In this document: positions 1-6,776 of the stretch, one piece after another | Numbering within the stretch: position 1 is the stretch's first letter | How the letters are laid out: each line of letters begins with the position of its first letter | Made by a program: the position numbers and the translations under genes | DNA from: Gammaproteobacteria bacterium | Lineage (GTDB): Bacteria > Pseudomonadota > Gammaproteobacteria > UBA6429 > Thiohalophilaceae | NCBI GenBank assembly: GCA_003233255.1 | Contig: QILH01000301.1 | Span: 1 to 9,596 of the forward strand | Reading direction: 5' to 3' | Length of the DNA stretch: 9,596 nucleotides | The notes under the pieces: generated by a model | What the model saw: only the letters and a program-made list of their open reading frames with translations | Told to the model about the DNA's origin: nothing | The model's database searches: none

Positions 1-812
1 CCCACTTCAAGGATTTGACCCAGCTTCGAGTCATAGGCCTGCTCCAGCTCGAGTTTGAATTGTGCCGCCGGCATGTGCTGCAATTGTTCAGCCAGCTCGG
101 GGCGGGTTGACCAGACGATCGAACTGTAACCATCATTCAAGGGCAAAAAGGCCAGTGGGCCGGTATCCAGAAAACGTTGCCAGGCGGTGTGCTGATGAGA
201 CTCAGAGGTCTTCACAGTAGCCACCAGGGCCGTGTGATCATAATCCCAGCCACGGGTACTGATGCCCAGTTGCCGTCGTACCCAGGATTGACTGCCATCC
301 GCACCGACCAATAAGTTAGCACTTACTGACTGTTTGCCGACCTGCAGTTGCCAGCGATGATCAACACGCTGCATCTGCTCACAGGGCAAACCAAACAACC
401 GTTCCACATTCGCAAGAGTGTTGAGTTTTTGATACAGGCTATTCAACATCACCCGGTTTTCGATGATATAACCTAACTGCGCCTGGCTTAATTCCGCACT
501 ATCAAAATGTACTTCGCTATTTAAAATGCCTTTACCGGTCTGTTCCCAGACGTGCATGTCGCGGAATGGCGAGACACGTTGTTCCACCATCGCAGGCCAT
601 ACCCCGATCGATTCAAAGATATGTTGTGAGGCACGGGTGATCGCACTAACCCGCATATCATGGGCCAGTTTAAACGAGATCTGACCTTGATCCTTCGGAT
701 CGATGATCACCACCGATAAATTACTATCTGCTAACGCACAGGCCAGCGTGGCGCCAACCAGACCTCCGCCGATGATGGCAATGTCGACGTTACTCTCAAT
801 GGATACAGACAC
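1..812 (-). CDS. ubiI: UbiI/VisC-type ubiquinone biosynthesis FAD hydroxylase (C-terminus beyond window)
   Basis: This is the N-terminal 270 codons of a class A flavoprotein monooxygenase of the UbiH/UbiF/UbiI (COQ6) family; the 3' part runs off the window. Visible parts are the N-terminal Rossmann FAD site (GGGLVG, residues 15-20), the family segment MRVSAITRAS (53-62) and the DG motif ADGSQSWVRR (171-180). The later GD motif lies outside. UbiI is known to hydroxylate the C5 position of the ubiquinone ring precursor on the inner face of the membrane. It is called UbiI rather than UbiF because it directly follows ubiH, as visC/ubiI does in E. coli, and because segments such as SSIVWS and LVATV resemble UbiI. 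The start is GTG (812-810), chosen because a Shine-Dalgarno-like GAGGAA overlapping the ubiH stop precedes it and the FAD motif follows closely. The gap to ubiH is 9 nt, so it is the last visible gene of the operon. The exact ring position hydroxylated is inferred. Confidence 0.86.
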   Translation of the reverse strand, partial: MSVSIESNVDIAIIGGGLVGATLACALADSNLSVVIIDPKDQGQISFKLAHDMRVSAITRASQHIFESIGVWPAMVEQRVSPFRDMHVWEQTGKGILNSEVHFDSAELSQAQLGYIIENRVMLNSLYQKLNTLANVERLFGLPCEQMQRVDHRWQLQVGKQSVSANLLVGADGSQSWVRRQLGISTRGWDYDHTALVATVKTSESHQHTAWQRFLDTGPLAFLPLNDGYSSIVWSTRPELAEQLQHMPAAQFKLELEQAYDSKLGQILEV

Positions 813-821
813 GCTCGTTCC

Positions 822-2096
822 TCACAAACCCAGCCCACGCGCGAGCAGCGAGGCCTTACCAACGTAACCCATGGCGTGGCGCGTTACGCGTTTACGCAAC
901 GGCGCAAACATATCCATCGCCATCAGCCCGGCGTTGCGCGCCACCACCAGTGGCGTGAAATTATTTGAAAAAACTCTGACCAGCGCATCAGTAAAGAGCA
1001 TCGTAGTATTGTGATCTTTGCTGCGCCATTTGGCGTACTCGTTTAACACCGCCAGCTCACCGATATCCTGTCCGCTTTCGAGTGCTGTTTTTATTACTTC
1101 AACAATGGCCGCCACATCGCGCAGGCCAAGGTTAAAACCCTGCCCGGCCACGGGATGCAAGGTATGCGCAGCATTGCCAATAAAGGCGAGTCGATGGCGC
1201 ACATGCTCCGAGATATGATTGAGTCCCAGCGGATAACTGGCCCGTTCACCAACCCGGGTAATCTTGCCAATGCGACGACCAAAACGTTTTTCCAGTTCGG
1301 TCGCAAAGGCCTGGGCATCCAGTTGCATCACCTGTTCGGTATTTTGTTGCGGCACTGTCCAGACCAGACCGTAACGATGTTCATCCTGGCCGTAAGGAAC
1401 TAATGGTAATAACGCCATTGGCCCTGAACGGGTAAAACGTTCATAGGCAATATTGCGATGCGGTTTATCCAGAGCAAGATTCGCGATCACCGCAGATTGA
1501 TGGTAATCCCAATGACGTTGACTAATACCCGTGGCCTGACGGACAAACGAGTCGGTGCCGTCGGCGGCAATAATCAGCTTTGTGGAGATGTCCTTAACCT
1601 TGCCGTTAACCTCGACGCTTAGCGATGCAAGCGAGGCGAAGCGTATTTCAGCACGAGAGGCGGGTTGAATATTAATGTCTGTTACTCTGGCTGGGGCCAG
1701 GATCTCCAGTCCGTTAACATCCGGCAAGGTCTTTAACAAACACTGGCCCAGCACACTGTTTTCAACCACATAACCCAGTGCCTCGGCATTTTGTTCTTCA
1801 GCATGCAAACGGGCCATGCCGGGATGACCGCGATCGGAGATGTGAATGGTGGTAATAGGACAGGCCTGTTCGGCAATGGCCGACCACAGATTTAACGCAG
1901 AAAATATTTGTCGGGAACTAAACGACAGGGCCACGGTGCGCGAATCAAAACTCGGCGGGGGCAGCGCGGCATAATCATAGGCCTCGATCAAAATAACCTT
2001 CGGTGCCGGTTCGAGCTGACCCAGAGCATACGCCAAACTGATGCCAACCAGTCCACCGCCGACGATCGCAATATCGTATTCCGTTTTATCGCCCAT
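822..2096 (-). CDS. ubiH: 2-octaprenyl-6-methoxyphenol hydroxylase UbiH
   Basis: A 424-residue FAD-dependent monooxygenase, slightly longer than E. coli UbiH (about 390). The FAD-binding GGGLVG is at residues 13-18, the DG motif ADGTDSFVRQ at 178-187, and the second FAD motif FIGNAAHTLHPVAGQGFNLG at 305-324. The GN in place of GD, with the AAxTLHPxAGQGFNLG pattern, is typical of UbiH. The family adds a hydroxyl to ring carbon C1 of the octaprenyl phenol during ubiquinone synthesis, acting at the membrane with other Ubi proteins. An ATG start at 2096 lies 23 nt after the pepP stop; the upstream sequence offers only a weak Shine-Dalgarno (GAGTGACGA). The order pepP-ubiH-ubiI on one strand matches E. 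coli, and the tight spacing implies co-transcription. No odd residues or breaks were seen. It could be confused with its paralogue UbiI, but the GNAA motif and position favour UbiH. Confidence 0.93.
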   Translation of the reverse strand: MGDKTEYDIAIVGGGLVGISLAYALGQLEPAPKVILIEAYDYAALPPPSFDSRTVALSFSSRQIFSALNLWSAIAEQACPITTIHISDRGHPGMARLHAEEQNAEALGYVVENSVLGQCLLKTLPDVNGLEILAPARVTDINIQPASRAEIRFASLASLSVEVNGKVKDISTKLIIAADGTDSFVRQATGISQRHWDYHQSAVIANLALDKPHRNIAYERFTRSGPMALLPLVPYGQDEHRYGLVWTVPQQNTEQVMQLDAQAFATELEKRFGRRIGKITRVGERASYPLGLNHISEHVRHRLAFIGNAAHTLHPVAGQGFNLGLRDVAAIVEVIKTALESGQDIGELAVLNEYAKWRSKDHNTTMLFTDALVRVFSNNFTPLVVARNAGLMAMDMFAPLRKRVTRHAMGYVGKASLLARGLGL

Positions 2097-2119
2097 TATT
2101 CGTCACTCATTACCCATCG

Positions 2120-3427
2120 TCAGGATGCCATCATCGCCTCAACCTCATCGGGTTGTTTGGGCACGCCTTTACTCAGCACTTCGTTTCCGTCTTTGGTCAC
2201 CAGCACATCGTCTTCGATTCGTATTCCAATATTGTGCCATTTTTTCGCAACCTTGCTATCGCGGTCGTTGATATAGATTCCCGGTTCCACGGTTAAGGTC
2301 ATGCCGGGTTCAAACATGCGCCATTCATTTTCAATCTTGTAATCCCCGACATCATGTACATCCATGCCCAGCCAGTGGCCAGTGCGGTGCATGTAGAATT
2401 TTTTATAACTTTCTTTTTCGATCGCCTTCTTTTTCGAGCCGGTTAACAAACCGATTTTAATAAGTCCATCGGTAATCACCTCCACCGCGCATTCATGAGG
2501 CTCGTTCCAGTGATTGCCCGGTTTGATCTGTTCGATCGCAGCAAGCTGGGCATCTAACACAATTTCATAGATGGCCCGTTGCGCTTTAGAATATTTTCCA
2601 CTCACCGGAAAGCTGCGAGAAATATCCGCCGCGTAATAATCATACTCCGCACCCGCATCAATCAATACCAGTTCGTTGGCCTTTAACTTACCGGCATTCT
2701 CAGTGTAATGAAGTACGCAGCCGTTTTCGCCCCCCCCGACAATCGAACTGTAAGCCGACTCACGCGCACCCTGTTGCATAAAGCTGTGCAACAGGGTCGC
2801 CTCCAGTTGATACTCGTACATCCCCGGCTCACAGGCCTGCATCGCCAGGCAATGCGCCCGCGCTGAGATCTCCGCCGCATTACGCATCGCCTTGATCTCA
2901 TAGCTGCTTTTAATCAACCGCATATCATGTAATAGATGATCGAGCGAAACAAATTCACCGGGGGTATGAATACCCATGCGCGATTGTTTACGCAGTCGGT
3001 TTACCCAGCCGATTAAACGCTGGTCAAAATCCGGATGCGTGCCCATGGTGTAATAGACGCGCTGCTTGTTTTCCAGCAGGCCGGGCAGGATGTCATCGAT
3101 ATCATCGATTGGAAACGAATCGTCAGCCGCGTAATCCTGCACCGCACCATCCTGACCGGCCATACGCCCGGTCCAGGTTTCGGTGTCCTCATCACGCTCC
3201 CGACAAAATAAAATATATTCAGCCTGGTCGCGTCCGGGTACCAGCACCGCCACCGCCTCCGGTTCGGCGAAACCCGTTAGATAATAAAAATCGCTGTCGG
3301 CCCGATAGCTGTGTTCAACATCGCGATTGCGTATGCGCATCGGCGCCGTGGGCAGAATGGCCACCGCATCCGGCTCCATCATTTCCATCAAATGTTTGCG
3401 GCGGTTAATAAATTCCTGTTTGGTCAT
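2120..3427 (-). CDS. pepP: Xaa-Pro aminopeptidase PepP
   Basis: A proline-specific metalloaminopeptidase (M24B, pita-bread fold) that releases an N-terminal residue preceding proline; cytoplasmic. From the ATG at 3427 it is 435 residues, near the E. coli length (about 440). An in-frame TTG at 3451 overlapping the ygfB stop would add eight residues (443). Numbering from that TTG, the five expected metal ligands are D265 and D276 (LIDAG...AADISRSFP), H359 (RTGHWLG), E389 (TVEPGIY) and E413 (GIRIEDD). Histidines H355 and H366 also match active-site positions. The ATG is preferred because MTKQEF aligns with the E. coli N-terminus and the extra residues are a low-complexity lysine stretch; neither start has a clear Shine-Dalgarno. 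It sits between ygfB and ubiH as in E. coli and shares their operon. A run of eight G in the coding strand (2730-2737) encodes part of VGGGENG; the frame is intact. Confidence 0.95.
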   Translation of the reverse strand: MTKQEFINRRKHLMEMMEPDAVAILPTAPMRIRNRDVEHSYRADSDFYYLTGFAEPEAVAVLVPGRDQAEYILFCRERDEDTETWTGRMAGQDGAVQDYAADDSFPIDDIDDILPGLLENKQRVYYTMGTHPDFDQRLIGWVNRLRKQSRMGIHTPGEFVSLDHLLHDMRLIKSSYEIKAMRNAAEISARAHCLAMQACEPGMYEYQLEATLLHSFMQQGARESAYSSIVGGGENGCVLHYTENAGKLKANELVLIDAGAEYDYYAADISRSFPVSGKYSKAQRAIYEIVLDAQLAAIEQIKPGNHWNEPHECAVEVITDGLIKIGLLTGSKKKAIEKESYKKFYMHRTGHWLGMDVHDVGDYKIENEWRMFEPGMTLTVEPGIYINDRDSKVAKKWHNIGIRIEDDVLVTKDGNEVLSKGVPKQPDEVEAMMAS

Positions 3428-3447
3428 AGTCTTTTTTTTATTACCAC

Positions 3448-4020
3448 TCAATGTACCGAGGTAGTGCTTTGTGCGGTATGGGATTGCAGGGTTTCGTTAA
3501 ACAGCATCACTCCGACACGCAGGTATTCGACCAGTTCGGTTAATGACTGTTCCTCATCTTCCGAGTAATCCAGCTGGCCTACTGATACCTGGCTGATCTC
3601 GGTAATGTCATCAATAATTTCTCCCAGTTCGCCGCTGAACTGTTTCAGGTCGGTAATACCACTATAGCCGAGACCAAGTAAAAATCCCTGACACCAGTGC
3701 GCCATCGCCTCAGTGCGCACCTCCAGGTCAATATCGTCATCAGGGATCATTAATTCAAAGTTAAAATTGCCATTAGCCAGCGATTTTGAAATTTGCTGAT
3801 AGAGTCCTTTAGTGATGCGCGCCGTCTCCTGTGCCAGCACATCGCCTCGGGCAATCGACGCTCCAATCTCCGGCACATGGGATCCTAGCCATATTGAATA
3901 ACCACTTTCACCATTCACGCAGATAACCGCACTCATGGCCCCGTGGAATTCGGCCGCATCTGCAGCGATATCCAGATGCTCCAGAGCTGAATTGATGTCT
4001 AAATAACTAAATTCCTGCAT
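3448..4020 (-). CDS. ygfB: UPF0149 family protein YgfB
   Basis: A 190-residue acidic, mostly helical protein of the YecA/YgfB (UPF0149) family, close to the E. coli YgfB length (about 190). Family hallmarks are AEFHGAMSAVIC (23-34), the tryptophan-containing HWCQGFLLGLG (108-118), DDITEISQ (137-144) and EYLRVGVML (165-173). No catalytic site, signal peptide or membrane segment is visible. The biochemical role is poorly understood; in Pseudomonas aeruginosa a YgfB homologue has been linked to reduced expression of the amidase gene ampDh3, which need not apply here. The ATG at 4020 is preceded by no obvious Shine-Dalgarno. It is the first gene of the minus-strand operon ygfB-pepP-ubiH-ubiI, with its stop about 20 nt before the pepP ATG. 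Its promoter lies in the short region shared with the divergent zapA-side operon. Confidence 0.92.
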   Translation of the reverse strand: MQEFSYLDINSALEHLDIAADAAEFHGAMSAVICVNGESGYSIWLGSHVPEIGASIARGDVLAQETARITKGLYQQISKSLANGNFNFELMIPDDDIDLEVRTEAMAHWCQGFLLGLGYSGITDLKQFSGELGEIIDDITEISQVSVGQLDYSEDEEQSLTELVEYLRVGVMLFNETLQSHTAQSTTSVH

Positions 4021-4072
4021 TTGACGTACACACCATGGGGGTTGTTAGCGTATCTATATATAATAGGTACGA

Positions 4073-4098
4073 GGGCATGAATCCAGTATATCATGCCC
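4073..4098 (-). promoter_or_regulatory. Inverted repeat around an extended -10 upstream of ygfB
   Basis: A perfect 8-bp inverted repeat, GGGCATGA (4073-4080) and TCATGCCC (4091-4098), flanks a 10-bp centre. On the minus strand the centre contains TATACT (4090-4085) preceded by TG plus one base, an extended -10 pattern for ygfB about 65 nt from its start codon; the -35 match is weak. A second -10-like TATTAT lies nearer the gene (4065-4060). A dyad around a -10 hexamer fits an operator, but a chance palindrome or a leader hairpin is possible. The repeat is seen; its regulatory role is inference. Confidence 0.4.
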
Positions 4099-4117
4099 AA
4101 ACCTTTGAAACAGACCG

Positions 4118-4146
4118 TTGACCCGATCCGCGACTCGCTCTATATT
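4118..4146 (+). promoter_or_regulatory. Sigma70-type promoter for the coiled-coil gene-zapA operon
   Basis: TTGACC (4118-4123) and TATATT (4141-4146) are separated by exactly 17 bp, close to the consensus TTGACA and TATAAT. The predicted transcription start near 4153 would give a leader of about 30 nt before the TTG start at 4182. This is the best promoter match noticed in the window. Confidence 0.72.
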
Positions 4147-4181
4147 GGTAACCGTAGCAGGTCACATGTCTGGAGAGACGG

Positions 4182-4379
4182 TTGGATATTAAAAAGCTCG
4201 AAGATCGGGTCGACGAACTCATATCAACGGTAGAGCGGTTGCGCAGTGAAAACAAGACCTTGCGTAATAGCCAAACCAGTTTGGTCACCGAACGCGATAA
4301 TCTGATCAATAAAACAGAACAGGCAAAATCACGCGTCGACGCAATGATTAATCGACTCCGGGCGATGGATAATGAGTAG
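4182..4379 (+). CDS. Small coiled-coil protein upstream of zapA (TIGR02449-like, possibly ZapB-like)
   Basis: A 65-residue protein, MDIKKLEDRVDELISTVERL onward, rich in charged residues with hydrophobic residues at heptad-like spacing (L6, V10, L13, I14, V17, L20, L27, L34). It contains no proline, glycine, cysteine or tryptophan. This predicts one continuous helix forming a parallel or antiparallel coiled coil. It resembles the short proteins annotated TIGR02449 that precede zapA in pseudomonads and relatives. The start is TTG, supported by a good Shine-Dalgarno (GGAG at 4172-4175, 6 nt spacing); the nearby ATG at 4166 is in another frame and soon stops. Its end overlaps zapA by 8 nt, so the two are probably translationally coupled. 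By position and shape it may act with ZapA at the Z-ring, as ZapB does in E. coli, but this is inference; sequence similarity to ZapB itself was not established. Confidence 0.82.
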   Translation: MDIKKLEDRVDELISTVERLRSENKTLRNSQTSLVTERDNLINKTEQAKSRVDAMINRLRAMDNE

Positions 4380-4695
4380 CGATCATAGCAAAGCCGTTTC
4401 GATTATGATCCTGGGGAAAGAATACCTGATCTCCTGTAATGATGATGAACGCAATAGCCTGATATCGGCAGCCGACTTCCTTGATGATAAAATGCGCGAG
4501 ATCCGAGATGCTGGCAAGGTTATCGGCACCGACCGCATCGCCGTCATGGCGGCCCTCAATATGGCCCACGAATTGCTTGACCCGTCATCCGGTTCCAGTA
4601 AAGCCCCAGCTGACGTTGAAAATAAAATCAAAAATATTCAGAGCAAGATCGAAGACGCACTATTTCGCAGTCAACAACTGGAACTTGAGGCCTGA
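4372..4695 (+). CDS. zapA: Cell division protein ZapA
   Basis: A 107-residue protein, almost the same length as E. coli ZapA (109). ZapA binds and cross-links FtsZ protofilaments at the division ring in the cytoplasm. The N-terminal beta-hairpin domain includes VSIMILGKEYLISC (9-22). The family's best conserved helix follows as TDRIAVMAALNMAHELL (53-69), then a linker rich in serine and proline and a C-terminal helix (about 80-107) of coiled-coil character, which in known ZapA builds the tetramer. The ATG at 4372 lies inside the end of the preceding coiled-coil gene (8-nt overlap), with only a weak Shine-Dalgarno, consistent with coupled translation from the promoter at 4118-4146. It is followed by a palindromic element and 6S RNA, matching the zapA-ssrS-ygfA order widespread in Gammaproteobacteria. 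Confidence 0.93.
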   Translation: MSSDHSKAVSIMILGKEYLISCNDDERNSLISAADFLDDKMREIRDAGKVIGTDRIAVMAALNMAHELLDPSSGSSKAPADVENKIKNIQSKIEDALFRSQQLELEA

Positions 4696-4698
4696 GGT

Positions 4699-4760
4699 CA
4701 TTGGGCTCAGACTCCATAACAACGAATAGAATTAACTATCAATGGAGTCTGAGCCCATTG
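4699..4760. repeat. Palindromic element between zapA and 6S RNA (MITE/REP-like)
   Basis: TGGGCTCAGACTCCAT (4702-4717) is matched by its perfect 16-bp reverse complement at 4742-4757, with a 24-nt AT-rich centre. Beyond one T/T mismatch the pairing continues for two more bases on each side. There is no U-tract after it, so it is not a standard intrinsic terminator, although the hairpin could protect or end the zapA transcript. The arm resembles the TGGGGTCAGAG motif seen at 9515-9525, which suggests membership in a dispersed repeat family; that link is inference. Confidence 0.7.
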
Positions 4761-4775
4761 AAAATCAGTTTTGGG

Positions 4776-4957
4776 TGTTTCCTGTCGTATGCGTGATTGA
4801 CCGGGATATTCTTGAGCCTTAATTTAAATCCCCAGGGGACAGAAACTTGCCCGTGTGTGCATGTCCGCCTCGTAGCGGAAAGCCTGATCGGTTGGTGATG
4901 ACCCCGCCTTGAGCCTTAGGTTCGAGATACAGGTCTTAACGGTGCAGATGGGAAATA
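4776..4957 (+). ncRNA. ssrS: 6S RNA
   Basis: 6S RNA binds sigma70-RNA polymerase as a promoter mimic in stationary phase and is released by synthesis of a short product RNA. The call rests on location and structure. The location is between zapA and ygfA, its usual gammaproteobacterial site. A terminal stem pairs TTTCCTGTC (4778-4786) with GATGGGAAA (4947-4955), with two wobble pairs. There is an apical hairpin TCCGC/GCGGA (4864-4868, 4875-4879). A 3'-side hairpin CTTGAGCC/GGTTCGAG (4908-4915, 4919-4926) corresponds in place and sequence style to the CUUGAACC/GGUUCAAG hairpin of the E. coli RNA. GGTTGGTGA (4890-4898) also echoes the E. coli sequence. The 11-mer CTTGAGCCTTA occurs twice, at 4811-4821 (expected central bubble, 5' side) and 4908-4918. 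Ends are approximate; no clear promoter was recognised. Co-transcription with ygfA, 34 nt downstream, is expected. Confidence 0.83.
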
Positions 4958-4991
4958 CCCTCCCTTAATAATACGAACACGAATTGCGACG

Positions 4992-5594
4992 ATGCCGACA
5001 CGCAAACAACTACGAAACGAACTCAAACAACGCCGCAATACGCATTCAAAAGCGCAATGTCAGGAGCTCTCGTTGCAAATCTGTGAACACATACGCCGTA
5101 GTAAGCCCTTCACACATCGCCAGCGCCTTGCTCTGTATTATTCAATCGGTAATGAAGTCAGTCTTGAGCACCTGTTTCATTATGCCTGGACGCTAAACAA
5201 GACCCTTTTTCTACCCGTGCTAAGTCACTTCCCGAAGGGACATTTATGGTGGATCAAATTTCTCGAGCACACCCCCCTGTATCTGAATCGTTACCAGATC
5301 CCGGAACCTGTCCACCCCGCGCGTGCACGCCGCACTAAACTGCGCAGTCTCGATGTTATTTTTATGCCTCTGGTGGGTTTTGATGACAAAGGAAACCGCT
5401 TGGGTATGGGCGGCGGCTATTACGATCGCAGCTTAAGCCGGTGTTTTCGTCCTTCGACGGCCTGGCATCGCCCTGTTCGAGTAGGCGTAGCCTATAGCTG
5501 GCAGCAGGTAACAAGTATTCCAGTCGAAACCTGGGATATCCCGCTCGATGCCATCGTTACTGAACAGGGTGTCCACTGGTTTAATACAAAATAA
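4992..5594 (+). CDS. ygfA: 5-formyltetrahydrofolate cyclo-ligase
   Basis: A 200-residue cytoplasmic enzyme that uses ATP to convert 5-formyltetrahydrofolate to 5,10-methenyltetrahydrofolate, returning the storage folate to one-carbon metabolism. The diagnostic nucleotide-binding loop GFDDKGNRLGMGGGYYDR is at residues 129-146, and the family N-terminus KQLRNELKQRR is at 5-15. Both length and motif order are normal (E. coli YgfA about 182-200 depending on start). The basic Arg/Lys-rich helix at 110-118 precedes the core strand DVIFMPLVGF. The ATG at 4992 is chosen because the N-terminal family motif follows at once; no good Shine-Dalgarno precedes it (GAATTGCGACG), so translation may be weak or depend on processing of the upstream 6S transcript. 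It follows 6S RNA by 34 nt, the known ssrS-ygfA pairing. No hairpin terminator was recognised downstream before the AT-rich block. Confidence 0.93.
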   Translation: MPTRKQLRNELKQRRNTHSKAQCQELSLQICEHIRRSKPFTHRQRLALYYSIGNEVSLEHLFHYAWTLNKTLFLPVLSHFPKGHLWWIKFLEHTPLYLNRYQIPEPVHPARARRTKLRSLDVIFMPLVGFDDKGNRLGMGGGYYDRSLSRCFRPSTAWHRPVRVGVAYSWQQVTSIPVETWDIPLDAIVTEQGVHWFNTK

Positions 5595-5974
5595 AATTTG
5601 CGGCGTATTTCGATTATTTTAACCTTGCCAGACATTTACGGATAACAATAATTAATGACACGATGCTAAATCTGTTAAATAACGAGATCGTATTCAATTC
5701 AAGCGAATCAAAACACGATAAATGCTTAATCGCATGCGTTAAACCTGTTTTATCCAATTAAATATATAAAATTGATCAAACCAGGCTTCAGATCAGTACA
5801 AAATGAGGCCCATCACACTATTTTTACTAAAAAACTTAAGAAAATTCGATTATCAAGATCCCGATTCGCAATTTTTTCATTCAATAATGAATATCACCGT
5901 TCAATATGGCAAAAATCACCTACGTTGCCCTGAAAAATCACAAATAAATTCGTAATTCTGTTTTTATTACTCTC

Positions 5975-5986
5975 AAAATCGATTTT
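5975..5986. repeat. 12-bp perfect palindrome in the AT-rich block
   Basis: AAAATCGATTTT is a perfect self-complementary 12-mer. The flanks (TC on the left, TGA on the right) would extend it if one extra T is skipped. In such AT-rich DNA a chance origin is possible. Confidence 0.45.
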
Positions 5987-6464
5987 TGATCACTTAAAAT
6001 TTAAAAATTACGGAAAAAATCCAGCTAATCGATGCAACTCGAAAAAAATGATCCTGAATCACGATAAAACCCCGATCATCTATTAAATATCACACTTAGT
6101 TATCCATATTTATTGTTTTTAGCACGCTCAAATGCACTTTAAGACGCTCTAAACTGCTTTTTTCTCTAAATTTTCATGGCAATTGAGTAAAAACAGTTAA
6201 AGTCGTGTGAGATTATTCTAATTAGCGCCTTAAAACTTTTTTCAGCGTTGTTTTATTTATACCTGAACCATATAACATTAAAATAAACGCTTCTCAGAAC
6301 CTCGTTAATTGCTTGTTAAAGCATAAAGTACAAAACCAAAATAAAATTATCACAAAAATAACGATGAAATTGATTTTTAGCATTCCATTTTGATCTTTAA
6401 CACCTGGCAAACACAGATTTAACACTCTAACCGTCGTTGAACGAACAAAAAAGCGAGTAATTAA

Positions 6465-6486
6465 TAAAAATTCGATCGATTTTTTA
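6465..6486. repeat. 22-bp near-perfect palindrome in the AT-rich block
   Basis: The arms are 11 bp with one T/T mismatch around the centre TCGATCGA (6472-6479), flanked by A- and T-tracts. Its core resembles the palindrome at 5975-5986 (TCGA flanked by A/T runs), so the two could be sites for one DNA-binding protein; this is inference. Confidence 0.45.
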
Positions 6487-6709
6487 GAGAAAAGTAATTA
6501 ACAGGCAGATTTTTTTTGTTTTAAGCAAAATATTTTATACAAACGTCAAAATTTTGCACTTTTTATAAAACTAAATTAAAAAATGACGTCGCTTTAAAGA
6601 AATTTGAACGTAATTTAAAATAAATTTGATTAAAACTAAAATTTTTTAAAATACTGACGCTAAAACGTCGTCAAATGAACTTAAAAGTTGCAAAGATTGA
6701 TAAATTAAC

Positions 6710-6746
6710 TAGCGATACTAGCTTTTTGTATTGACTTAGCTATACT
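6710..6746 (+). promoter_or_regulatory. Tandem -10-like decamers before the lysine-rich protein gene
   Basis: TAGCGATACT (6710-6719) and TAGCTATACT (6737-6746) match at nine of ten positions and are 27 bp apart. Each ends in a -10-like hexamer (GATACT, TATACT). TTGACT (6731-6736) lies too close to the second for a normal -35/-10 pair, and no good -35 was found at 16-18 bp. A promoter here, 38-75 nt before the start codon, is likely but the exact elements are uncertain. Confidence 0.35.
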
Positions 6747-6771
6747 CCACTAAACTCAGTGTTCAACCTTT

Positions 6772-6776
6772 GGAGG
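6772..6776 (+). promoter_or_regulatory. Strong ribosome binding site deciding the start at 6785
   Basis: GGAGG lies 8 nt before the ATG at 6785. It falls inside the reading frame opened by the upstream TTG at 6770, so that longer start is unlikely. A consensus Shine-Dalgarno suggests high expression. Confidence 0.8.

Noticed and set aside
1018..1403. Plus-strand open frames inside the ubiH region
   Set aside because: They overlap a well-conserved gene on the other strand, have no recognisable motifs, and are frame shadows.
4829..4839. TCCCCAGGGGA as an independent hairpin
   Set aside because: The two arms are separated by a single base, so an intramolecular hairpin cannot close; the bases more likely pair elsewhere within 6S RNA.
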